From the NCBI RefSeq assembly GCF_030523985.1, contig NZ_JAUNHK010000038.1:5497-23354 (forward strand): 17,858 bases of DNA, given 5' to 3'. Positions within the stretch are counted from its first letter, which is position 1. Every line of letters begins with the position of its first letter. Made by a program: the position numbers and the translations under genes. The stretch is from Deinococcus sp. (GTDB lineage Bacteria; Deinococcota; Deinococci; Deinococcales; Deinococcaceae). The notes under the pieces are model-generated. The model did no database searches, was not told the DNA's origin, and saw only the letters and a program-made list of their open reading frames with translations. This document shows, in pieces, positions 1 to 6,653 of the stretch.

Positions 1-44
1 GCGGGCCGTTTTTCCTGTGGCTGCTGAGGCGGGAAAATGGCTAG
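1..44 (+). CDS. 3' end of FecCD-family ABC permease (partial)
   Basis: The frame that opens at base 3 reads GPFFLWLLRRENG and then stops at TAG 42-44. This tail closely resembles the usual C-terminus of FecCD/BtuC-type permeases (G-x-P-x-F-x-x-L-L-R-R). These are the membrane subunits of iron-siderophore, haem and cobalamin importers. Only 13 codons are present, so the assignment rests on the tail motif and on the FecE-type ATPase that overlaps it by 8 bp (ATG at 37). Substrate cannot be told. Confidence 0.72.
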   Translation, partial: GPFFLWLLRRENG

Positions 45-873
45 GACGCAGAGGGCGGAGGGTGGAGGGCAGAGGGCGGAGGGCCGACAGCGTGGGGTGC
101 TGCTGGAGGCCAAGGGGCTGGAAGTCAGGGCGGGCCGGACATTGGCGGTGCGCGGGGTAGATGCTGAGTTTTGGGCTGGAGAACTGACCGCCATCATCGG
201 GCCGAACGGGGCGGGCAAAAGCACGCTGCTCCGCGCCCTGCTGGGCCTGAGTCCGCTGGACGGGGGAGAGGTCTGTCTGGCGGGCCGTCCGCTGGGCGAG
301 TGGAGCCGGGCCGAGCGGTCGCGGCGGCTGGCGTATCTGGCGCAGTCCGAGGGGTTGCCGCCCGAAACGCGGGTGCGCGACGTGGTGGCGCTGGGCCGGG
401 GGGCGGGCGAGTGGCGCTGGGGCCTGATTCCCACCCGGCCCTGGTCGCAGGCCGACGAGGACGCCATCAACGCCGCGCTGGAACGCACCGACACCCGGCA
501 GTTCGAGGCACGGCGCGTCACCGAACTCTCGGGCGGGGAGCGGCAGCGGGTGGCGCTGGCCCGCGCTCTGGCGTCAGAGCCGCAGATGCTGCTGCTGGAC
601 GAACCGACCAACCACCTCGACCTCGCCTACGCCCTCGACCTGATGCGTTCGCTGCGGCGAGAGGTGGCGGCGGGGCTGGGCGTGGTGGCCGTGCTGCACG
701 ACCTGAATCTGGCGGCCCGTGCCGACTGTGTGCTGCTGCTGCACCAGGGGCAGGTCATGGCGGCTGGCACGCCGGGCGAGGTGCTGACGCCAAGGAACAT
801 CGCGGCGGCCTACGGCGTGCGGGCCGAAGTTGTCGAGCAAAGCGGGCGGCTGGTGGTGCTGCCTGTAGACTGA
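37..873 (+). CDS. FecE-type ABC transporter ATP-binding protein (iron chelate/haem/B12 uptake)
   Basis: This is the nucleotide-binding subunit that powers import of an iron-siderophore, haem or cobalamin-type substrate through the permease whose end it overlaps. All ATPase motifs are present in the 278-aa frame: Walker A GPNGAGKST (55-63), Q-loop Q103, signature LSGGE (164-168), Walker B LLLDE ending at D188-E189, and switch histidine H221 in HDLNLAARAD, which is typical of the FecE/BtuD/HmuV group. The ATG at 37 overlaps the permease stop, indicating translational coupling. The first 20 codons are odd: they are encoded by a GGAGGG/AGAGGG short repeat and read TQRAEGGGQRAEGRQRG, which is not family sequence. 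A GTG at 97 (Val21), just before LLEAKGLEV, is an alternative start. Family is firm; substrate is unknown. Confidence 0.93.
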   Translation: MARTQRAEGGGQRAEGRQRGVLLEAKGLEVRAGRTLAVRGVDAEFWAGELTAIIGPNGAGKSTLLRALLGLSPLDGGEVCLAGRPLGEWSRAERSRRLAYLAQSEGLPPETRVRDVVALGRGAGEWRWGLIPTRPWSQADEDAINAALERTDTRQFEARRVTELSGGERQRVALARALASEPQMLLLDEPTNHLDLAYALDLMRSLRREVAAGLGVVAVLHDLNLAARADCVLLLHQGQVMAAGTPGEVLTPRNIAAAYGVRAEVVEQSGRLVVLPVD

Positions 874-884
874 GGGATTCCTAT

Positions 885-1232
885 ATGACTCAACCCAAAT
901 ACTTTTCCACCAACGGCCACCTGTTGCTGTGCCAGGGCCAAAGCTGCCAGCAGCGCGACTCGGTGCTGCTGTACAAAGCCCTCTGGAACTGGCTGGAGCG
1001 CGAAGGGCTGGCCTACTACAAGGCGGGCGGCACGGTGCGCCTGACCCAGAGCGGCTGTCTGGGTGCGTGCAAGTACGGCCCGACCCTGTGCGTCTACCGC
1101 GAAAGGGAGGGCCAGCTTGAGCAGGCGTGGTACGCGGGCCTGGATTTCCCCGCAGCTAAAGCAGTGGCCCAGGCCGTGCAAGACGGTGCAGATTTGCCTG
1201 TGACCGGGCGCTATGGCCCGCCGCAGCCCTGA
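885..1232 (+). CDS. Thioredoxin-like [2Fe-2S] ferredoxin
   Basis: This 115-aa protein has the cysteine layout of thioredoxin-fold [2Fe-2S] ferredoxins: C16-x4-C21 in LCQGQSC and C58-x3-C62 in SGCLGACKYGP. The second motif is almost diagnostic, and these four cysteines should bind the cluster (C69 is extra). It would be a small cytoplasmic electron carrier. ATG 885 lies 11 nt after the ATPase stop and is preceded by GAGGGAT at 872-878 at Shine-Dalgarno distance, so it is probably the last gene of the metal-uptake operon. A reductive role in releasing iron from an imported chelate, or in cobalamin metabolism, fits the context but is inference. There is no signal peptide. Confidence 0.87.
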   Translation: MTQPKYFSTNGHLLLCQGQSCQQRDSVLLYKALWNWLEREGLAYYKAGGTVRLTQSGCLGACKYGPTLCVYREREGQLEQAWYAGLDFPAAKAVAQAVQDGADLPVTGRYGPPQP

Positions 1233-1275
1233 CCCTCACGACTTCTCAGCGTTTTGAGAGGAAAATCACACCCCT

Positions 1276-1326
1276 TGACCGTATCCTGATTTAAGATTTT
1301 CTTAATTTCAAATCAGGATACGGTCA
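1276..1326. repeat. Perfect 17-bp inverted repeat with AT-rich 17-nt spacer
   Basis: Bases 1276-1292 (TGACCGTATCCTGATTT) and 1310-1326 are exact reverse complements. The 17-nt spacer is AT-rich and has its own TTAAG/CTTAA pair (1291-1295 with 1301-1305). It lies between the ferredoxin stop and the small ORF at 1346. There is no T-run after the right arm on the + strand, so it is not an ordinary terminator. A protein-binding site, an RNA hairpin in the next gene's leader, or a small mobile-repeat remnant are all possible. Confidence 0.85.
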
Positions 1327-1345
1327 GCTTCGCCGCTGTCAGGCG

Positions 1346-1480
1346 ATGAATGGGGGGAATATGCGCCGATTTCTTTGGTGGTTGGGTCGTCACGAACATA
1401 GGAATGCGGTGCGGGCGCCGCGCAAAGCGACGTCGGTGGACATTTACGACCTGCTGAGGGCACTGGGCAGCGACGAATGA
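1346..1480 (+). CDS. Possible small protein, 44 or 39 aa
   Basis: A short open frame starts at ATG 1346 (44 aa, after CAGGCG) or at in-frame ATG 1361 (39 aa, after GGGGGGA). It encodes a basic, tryptophan-containing N-terminal part (RRFLWWLGRHEHR) and an acidic end (DIYDLLRALGSDE). I do not recognise a family. Support is limited to two plausible ribosome-binding sequences, mostly G/C third bases in the second half, and its position in an otherwise unexplained gap between the ferredoxin and the repeat protein. It may be spurious. Confidence 0.38.
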   Translation: MNGGNMRRFLWWLGRHEHRNAVRAPRKATSVDIYDLLRALGSDE

Positions 1481-1538
1481 AGGTCGCCCACCCCGCGCTC
1501 TCGGGCAACCCTCGCCGTCCTGCCGACGTACTGGCGAC

Positions 1539-2036
1539 ATGAGCAGAATCGACGGACGTATCGGCGGACTGACCTCCGGCTATGACCTGCACGCCGACTG
1601 GGACGGGCAAAAGCTGGCCGGGCGTATCGGCGGCAACATCCAGGGCAAAGACATTCACCTTACCCGCCGGGGCAACGAAGTTTCCGGGCGCGTGGGCGGC
1701 GTGGTGGCGGGCTTCGACGTTCACGGTCAGGCCAGCCTCAGCAGCGTGGACGTGCGGCTGGGCGGGCAGGTTGAAGGCGATTCGCTGCGGCTCGACCTTC
1801 GCCAGGGCGACGTGCAGGGACGCTTTTCCGGGCGGATCAGCGGCAAGGACGTGCGCCTCGAAGAACGCGGCGGGCGGGTCAGCGGGCGCATCGGCGGCGT
1901 GGTGGACGGCAAAGACGTGAACCTCAAAGCCGAGGGTGTCCCGCTGGAACTCGCGGCGCTGGCCGTCGTCTGCGCGTTCAAGGTGCTGGAGGACGACCAG
2001 GCGAGCTCGGCATCCAGCAGCGCCAGCGCCAGCTAA
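1539..2036 (+). CDS. Protein of six exact 22-residue G-R-I-G-G repeats
   Basis: I do not recognise a named family. The 165-aa product divides without gaps into six consecutive 22-residue units (residues 6-27, 28-49, 50-71, 72-93, 94-115, 116-137). The consensus is G-R-[IV]-G-G-x3-G-x-D-[VIL]-x-L, then a polar stretch ending V/L-S/A/D. Glycines and alternating hydrophobics suggest short beta-strands and turns stacked as a beta-solenoid or curved sheet. After the repeats come a short hydrophobic segment (LAALAVVCAFKVL, 138-150) and a Ser/Ala tail. There is no N-terminal signal peptide. ATG 1539 is the first start in frame; no strong Shine-Dalgarno is visible. A structural, assembling or surface-associated role is a guess from the repeats alone. 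Confidence 0.8.
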   Translation: MSRIDGRIGGLTSGYDLHADWDGQKLAGRIGGNIQGKDIHLTRRGNEVSGRVGGVVAGFDVHGQASLSSVDVRLGGQVEGDSLRLDLRQGDVQGRFSGRISGKDVRLEERGGRVSGRIGGVVDGKDVNLKAEGVPLELAALAVVCAFKVLEDDQASSASSSASAS

Positions 2037-2057
2037 AGAGGTCGAAGTTCATCGCCA

Positions 2058-2114
2058 TGAGTTGTGGGCCATGAGCTCTGAACAGCCTCCTCATGGCTCA
2101 TGGCCCAGAGCTCA
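2058..2114. repeat. Intergenic CATGAG-type palindromic repeat
   Basis: The spacer after the repeat-protein gene holds an imperfect palindrome rich in the word CATGAG/CTCATG. Its perfect core is GGGCCATGAGC (2066-2076) paired with GCTCATGGCCC (2096-2106) around a 19-nt loop, with partial pairing further out. It resembles a dispersed intergenic short repeat; there is no T-run to suggest a simple terminator. Confidence 0.7.
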
Positions 2115-2205
2115 AAGCCAGTCGGCACAGGAGGCTTGATACCGACTTTGCACGTTGCCGATAAACCCCGCGCTCTGCGGCACATTCCCGCGCCGGGGAG
2201 CGTGG

Positions 2206-2211
2206 TACGTT
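2206..2211 (+). promoter_or_regulatory. -10 box TACGTT of a leaderless promoter
   Basis: TACGTT matches TAnnnT and ends 6 nt before ATG 2218. Transcription from it would begin at or next to the start codon, giving a leaderless mRNA. This decides the AAA+ ATPase start against the in-frame ATG at 2155, which lies upstream of the box. No clear -35 is visible. Confidence 0.6.
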
Positions 2212-2217
2212 TCGCCC

Positions 2218-3663
<1,446 letters not shown>

Positions 3664-3710
3664 TTGCGCCTGGAGCGCGGTGGAAGGGTCCAAAAGTCCA
3701 ATATTCTAAG

Positions 3711-3747
3711 GAAAAGAAGCGTAAGCCTTGTGCCTACGCTTCTTTTC
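3711..3747. terminator. Strong bidirectional hairpin terminator
   Basis: A 13-bp stem, 3711-3723 (GAAAAGAAGCGTA) with 3735-3747, encloses an 11-nt loop. The stem ends in A-run/T-run sequence on both strands (TTCTTTTC on +, the same type on -). It sits between the + strand ATPase and the - strand metallopeptidase and can stop transcription from both sides. Confidence 0.85.
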
Positions 3748-3766
3748 TATCCATATCGGAAACCAG

Positions 3767-3823
3767 CCAAAAAACCCCTCTACCCAGGGGAGAGGGGCGT
3801 TGCGAAAGCAACGGGGTGAGGGG
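3767..3823 (-). terminator. Metallopeptidase terminator within a G/C-rich intergenic repeat
   Basis: Read on the - strand, CCCCTCT/AGAGGGG (3775-3781 with 3791-3797) forms a hairpin followed by a run of six T (complement of 3769-3774). Next to it is a second hairpin, CGTTGC-GAAA-GCAACG (3798-3813), with a GNRA-like tetraloop on the + strand. The flanks (CCCCTC and GAGGGG) can also pair around both. It fits a terminator for the gene ending at 3836, and the same kind of block looks like a dispersed repeat. Confidence 0.65.
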
Positions 3824-3835
3824 TCTTTCCCGCCC

Positions 3836-4711
3836 TCAGAGCTGGTTATACGGCTGGCTGAAGGTATCGCACTGGTTGGGGTTGCCCGTCTGGAAACCCT
3901 TCATGAACCAGTTCATGCGCTGCTGGCTGGTGCCGTGGGTGAAGGAATCGGGCACCACGCGCCCCTGCCCCTGCTTTTGCAGGGTGTCGTCCCCGATGGC
4001 GGCGGCGGTGTTGATGGCCTCGCGGATATCGTCCTGGGTCAGGTTCGCCATGTCAGAGCCCTTGACGCTGTTGCCCCACACGCCTGCGAAGCAGTCGGCC
4101 TGAAGCTCCAGCCGCACGCCGTAGGAGTTGGCTTCGGCTTCGGTGCGGGCGCTGCGCTGCTTGCGCTCGACCTGCTCGGCGAGGCCCAGTTCGTTCTGGA
4201 CGTGGTGGCCGACCTCGTGGGCAATCACGTAGGAGTAGGCGAAGTCGCCGCCGCCGCCGAGCCTGCGGTCCATCGTGGCGAAAAAGCTGGTGTCGAGGTA
4301 CACCTTGGAATCGAGCGGGCAGTAGAAGGGGCCCGTCGCGGAGCTGGCCTGACCACACGCGCTCTGCACGTACTGGTTGAACAGCACCAGCGTGGGCTTG
4401 GTGTACTGGCGGCCCGACTGCTGGAAAATCTGCGTCCAGGTGCGGTCCGTGCTCGCCACGATGCGGTCCACGAACTGATATTCGGTGTCCTGCTGGTCGG
4501 GCGCGGTCTGGGTGGGTTGCGTCTGGGTCTGCACGGGGGGCTGCTGTCCGCCGCCAGTGATGATGCCGGGGTCGATCCCGAAGAACATGGCAATCAGGGC
4601 CAGGATCAGGCCGCCGATACCGCCGCCTACCGCGAGGCCGCCTCCGGGCAGGCCGCCGCCTCCGCGTCTGTCTTCGATGTTGCCGCCGCCGGGTAAGTTT
4701 TTCCAATCCAT
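3836..4711 (-). CDS. YpfJ-family neutral zinc metallopeptidase, membrane-anchored
   Basis: This 291-aa protein belongs to the neutral zinc metallopeptidase family typified by YpfJ. A Gly-rich start (MDWKNLPGGG, family-typical) leads to one transmembrane helix (about 25-47), a Gln/Thr/Pro linker (55-75), then the catalytic domain. The zinc site HEVGHH is at 165-170, and ELQADCFAGVW (202-212) supplies the probable third ligand E202. Cysteines at 119, 131, 207 and 281 fit an extracytoplasmic domain. ATG 4711 is preceded on the - strand by AGGAG (4720-4724) with an 8-nt spacer, one of the clearer Shine-Dalgarno sites here. Substrate is not known; the family is poorly characterised. It is separated by about 120 bp from the NOS gene upstream on the same strand. 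Confidence 0.93.
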   Translation of the reverse strand: MDWKNLPGGGNIEDRRGGGGLPGGGLAVGGGIGGLILALIAMFFGIDPGIITGGGQQPPVQTQTQPTQTAPDQQDTEYQFVDRIVASTDRTWTQIFQQSGRQYTKPTLVLFNQYVQSACGQASSATGPFYCPLDSKVYLDTSFFATMDRRLGGGGDFAYSYVIAHEVGHHVQNELGLAEQVERKQRSARTEAEANSYGVRLELQADCFAGVWGNSVKGSDMANLTQDDIREAINTAAAIGDDTLQKQGQGRVVPDSFTHGTSQQRMNWFMKGFQTGNPNQCDTFSQPYNQL

Positions 4712-4719
4712 GTTTCGGA

Positions 4720-4724
4720 CTCCT
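4720..4724 (-). promoter_or_regulatory. Shine-Dalgarno AGGAG of the metallopeptidase gene
   Basis: AGGAG on the - strand lies 8 nt before ATG 4711. It contrasts with the many leaderless-type starts in this window and implies an mRNA with a 5' leader. Confidence 0.75.
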
Positions 4725-4791
4725 GTGGGTGTGGTCTGGTGCCGCCGTCTGCCGTCTGGCGGGCAGGTCGTGGTGCAGGCAGTTGCCGCCT

Positions 4792-4797
4792 ATGCTA
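4792..4797 (-). promoter_or_regulatory. Candidate -10 box TAGCAT for the metallopeptidase gene
   Basis: TAGCAT on the - strand lies between the NOS stop (4831) and the metallopeptidase start (4711). It would give a leader of roughly 70-75 nt containing the AGGAG site. No convincing -35 is seen, so this is tentative; read-through from nos is the alternative. Confidence 0.3.
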
Positions 4798-4830
4798 ACG
4801 GGCAAACCCCCCCGGAACCTTTAACGTGGG

Positions 4831-5853
4831 TTATTCCGCCCGGTGGGGGCAGCCCCCAGACATCCGCACGAAGCGCGGCGACTCCTCGCGGCCCCGGTAA
4901 CTGCGGCTCCACAGCGGCGTGGTGGCGGGCGACAGCGGCGGAATCAGCCAGGACCATTTGCCGCGCACCTCGCGCCCGGCGCGGGCCTCGCGCTCCTCGA
5001 AGCGGACGTGGTGCGCCGTGACCGTGTGGTGGTCGGCCAGTTTGACCCCGGCCCGGTCAAAGGAATGCAGCACCGCCACGTTCAGCTCGACCAGTGCCCG
5101 GTCCCGCCAGAGCGTGCGCTCCCGCTGGGTGTCCAGGCCCAGGGCGCGGGCGACAGCGGGCAGGGCGTCGTAACGGTCAGTGTCAGCCAGGTCGCGGGCG
5201 GCAATCTCGGTCTGCACGTACCAGCCGTTGAAGGCGCAGGGCAACCGCAGCCCGCCCAGGTCCAGCCGCATGTCGCTGATGACGGGCAGGGCGTGCCAGC
5301 GCAGCGCCAGTTCATCCACGCCGGGGCAGTCGGGGTGGGTGATGGCGACTTCCTGCACGGCGTCGGGCGGCAGGTCAAAGAGCCGCGTCTGTCCGCCGAC
5401 CTCGATCAGCAGCGGCAAGACCTCGAAACGTGCGCCGCTCGGTTGCCAGCCGTACCGGGCGAGATGCGCCACGAATTCGGCATTCAGCGGGTCGTCGGCG
5501 TAGCGGATGAGTTGCGGATTATGCAGCCGCACGCCGGGGCCGAACACACTGATGACGGGCCGGATGTGCCCCCCGCAAAAGGCGTCGTGCAGATGCTCCA
5601 GCAGGGCCGCGTAGACCAATTCTGGCGTGTCCAGCCCGCGCAGGTCGCGCACCTCCAGCGCCTCCCAGTACAGTCGCCCCACACAGCGCGTCGAATTGCG
5701 CCACGCCACCTTGGCCGCCCAGGTCAGTTCGGCGGGTGTGGGCATCCACCCCCCTGCCGCCCCCGCCAACCGCGCCGCCAGCCCCGGCGTCCCCGTCTCG
5801 GCGTGGTAACGGGTCAGAAAGTCAGCGACTTCAGGGGGCAGCGGCGCAGGCAT
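4831..5853 (-). CDS. nos: Bacterial nitric oxide synthase oxygenase
   Basis: This haem enzyme oxidises L-arginine to citrulline and nitric oxide in the cytoplasm. The 340-aa product is an oxygenase domain only, as usual for bacterial NOS, and borrows electrons from a separate reductase. Haem ligand C57 lies in WRNSTRCVGR (51-60). The pterin/haem-side segments AFCGGHIRPVISVFGPG (91-107) and FNGWYVQTEIAARDL (208-222, with arginine-binding E216) are present, as is the tail KWSWLIPPLSPATTPLW (299-315). It is near family length with no missing core motif. A TAAGGT box 6 nt before ATG 5853 suggests a leaderless transcript. In D. radiodurans, NOS is known to act with the auxiliary tryptophanyl-tRNA synthetase in tryptophan nitration and in recovery from UV; neither that gene nor a dedicated reductase is in this window. 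Confidence 0.97.
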   Translation of the reverse strand: MPAPLPPEVADFLTRYHAETGTPGLAARLAGAAGGWMPTPAELTWAAKVAWRNSTRCVGRLYWEALEVRDLRGLDTPELVYAALLEHLHDAFCGGHIRPVISVFGPGVRLHNPQLIRYADDPLNAEFVAHLARYGWQPSGARFEVLPLLIEVGGQTRLFDLPPDAVQEVAITHPDCPGVDELALRWHALPVISDMRLDLGGLRLPCAFNGWYVQTEIAARDLADTDRYDALPAVARALGLDTQRERTLWRDRALVELNVAVLHSFDRAGVKLADHHTVTAHHVRFEEREARAGREVRGKWSWLIPPLSPATTPLWSRSYRGREESPRFVRMSGGCPHRAE

Positions 5854-5859
5854 CCCCCC

Positions 5860-5865
5860 ACCTTA
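5860..5865 (-). promoter_or_regulatory. -10 box TAAGGT of nos
   Basis: TAAGGT on the - strand is separated from ATG 5853 by six G residues. As a -10 it would give a leaderless transcript. AAGG could instead act as a Shine-Dalgarno site, so the sequence alone does not settle the mechanism. Confidence 0.5.
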
Positions 5866-6131
5866 CCGAGCGGAAAGCCGGGGAATGTCCCCTGCTCTAT
5901 TGAGGGGAGGGGCCGAAGGCTCCAAAACCGACCGCCACCAAAAACCGAGAAACGCAGAATTCCAGGGCCGTCGGGCGCGAAGCGCACGGGCCACACACGA
6001 ACAGAGAAACGGCAGCGTCCAGCCCCCGTGCAACCGAGAAACACCGTCAGGCCAGCGAACTCATCGCCATGTGCACAGCGCCAGCGTCAAAGCCCCTGTC
6101 CCCCCTGGGGATAGGGGTTGGGGGTTGGGGC
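5866..6131. other. Gene-free spacer upstream of nos with degenerate repeats
   Basis: The whole gap between nos and the YjbQ-family gene is 292 bp (5854-6145), and I find no credible gene in it. It holds a 6-bp hairpin (TCCCCT 5888-5893 with AGGGGA 5903-5908), three copies of GAGAAAC (5947-5953, 6004-6010, 6036-6042) each followed after 8-13 nt by CCAG, a GCGC-GAA-GCGC mini-hairpin (5975-5985) and the G-rich block at 6093-6130. The repeats are degenerate, and no function can be assigned. Confidence 0.5.
6093..6130 (+). repeat. Hairpin / four-run G-quadruplex motif
   Basis: Four runs of at least four G occur within 24 nt: 6107-6110, 6114-6117, 6120-6124 and 6127-6130, with loops of 3, 2 and 2 nt. 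The first two runs can instead pair with CCCCTGTCCCC at 6093-6103, an 11-bp hairpin with one G-T wobble and a 3-nt loop. The two folds exclude each other. The block lies just beyond the terminator of the YjbQ-family gene. Confidence 0.75.
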
Positions 6132-6150
6132 AAAAAGCTGAAGCCTCAGC
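6132..6150 (-). terminator. Terminator overlapping the stop codon of the YjbQ-family gene
   Basis: On the - strand GCTGA, a 4-nt loop and TCAGC (6137-6150) are followed by five T (6132-6136). The TGA stop at 6146-6148 is part of the upstream stem arm, so translation ends inside the terminator. The stem is short (5 bp), although placement and T-run are good. Confidence 0.6.
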
Positions 6151-6574
6151 CCCCAACCTCCCCCTGCAACGTCAGCACCAACCGCCGCGCCCCACCATCG
6201 TCCCGGTGTTCGCACAGATAAATCCCCTGCCACGTCCCCAGCGCCAGCCGCCCCGCGCTGACAGGCAGCGTGAGCGACGGCCCCAACACGCTCGCCTTGA
6301 TGTGGGCGGGCATGTCGTCCCGGCCTTCCAGGGTGTGCTCGAACGCAGGCCAGCCGTCGGGTACGGCGTGGTTGAAATACCGCTCGAAATCACGCCGCAC
6401 GTCCGGCGAGGCGTTTTCGTTGACCGTCAAACTGGCCGAGGTGTGCTGAATCCAGACGTGCAACAGGCCCACGCGCACCTTGGCGAGTTCGGGCACGGCG
6501 GCCACGACTTCGCGGGTGATGAGGTGAAAGCCGCGCCGCTGCGGGGGCAGGGTCAGGTGATGCTGGGTCCACAT
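6146..6574 (-). CDS. yjbQ: YjbQ / UPF0047 family protein
   Basis: This 142-aa protein has the two hallmark blocks of the YjbQ (UPF0047) family: HVWIQHTSASLTVNENA (39-55) and EGRDDMPAHIKASVLGPS (83-100), followed by LGTWQGIYLCEHRD (112-125). Length is normal. Members are small cytoplasmic proteins that form trimers; the E. coli protein has weak thiamine-phosphate synthase activity, but the true role of the family is uncertain, so that name should be treated with care. The ATG at 6574 is supported by TACCCT 6 nt upstream on the - strand. The gene shares a repeat-borne promoter region with the divergent secreted protein at 6661. Confidence 0.93.
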   Translation of the reverse strand: MWTQHHLTLPPQRRGFHLITREVVAAVPELAKVRVGLLHVWIQHTSASLTVNENASPDVRRDFERYFNHAVPDGWPAFEHTLEGRDDMPAHIKASVLGPSLTLPVSAGRLALGTWQGIYLCEHRDDGGARRLVLTLQGEVGG

Positions 6575-6580
6575 AGGGAA

Positions 6581-6586
6581 AGGGTA
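6581..6586 (-). promoter_or_regulatory. -10 box TACCCT of the YjbQ-family gene
   Basis: TACCCT on the - strand ends 6 nt before ATG 6574. It is the mirror image of the TACCCT at 6648-6653; both flank the inverted repeat between the two divergent genes. Confidence 0.6.
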
Positions 6587-6588
6587 AG

Positions 6589-6645
6589 GCGTGGAGGGTA
6601 GAGGGCAGAGGGTGAGAGTGTCCCTCTACCCTTCACCCTCCACGC
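6589..6645. repeat. 24-bp inverted repeat between two divergent promoters
   Basis: Bases 6589-6612 and 6622-6645 are complementary at 21 of 24 positions across a 9-nt spacer, and weaker symmetry continues outward into the two TACCCT boxes. The + strand of the left arm is purine-rich, with several GGG runs (GGAGGG, AGAGGG words). The same words encode the first residues of the ABC ATPase near base 50, suggesting a dispersed repeat family. Confidence 0.8.
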
Positions 6646-6647
6646 TC

Positions 6648-6653
6648 TACCCT
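6648..6653 (+). promoter_or_regulatory. -10 box TACCCT of the DUF4403-like gene
   Basis: TACCCT lies 7 nt before ATG 6661, consistent with a leaderless or near-leaderless transcript. A further TACCCT occurs inside the repeat arm at 6627-6632. Confidence 0.55.

Noticed and set aside
1539..2036. CRISPR-like or minisatellite explanation for the 66-bp periodicity
   Set aside because: The DNA units are strongly diverged and only the protein pattern is kept. There are no identical repeats with unique spacers.
3728..4696. A 322-codon + strand frame opposite the metallopeptidase
   Set aside because: It starts in a terminator hairpin and mirrors the HEVGHH protein; no domain is seen.
4843..6114. A 423-codon + strand frame opposite nos and its upstream gap
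   Set aside because: The complement encodes unmistakable NOS; this frame is low-complexity and runs through intergenic repeats.
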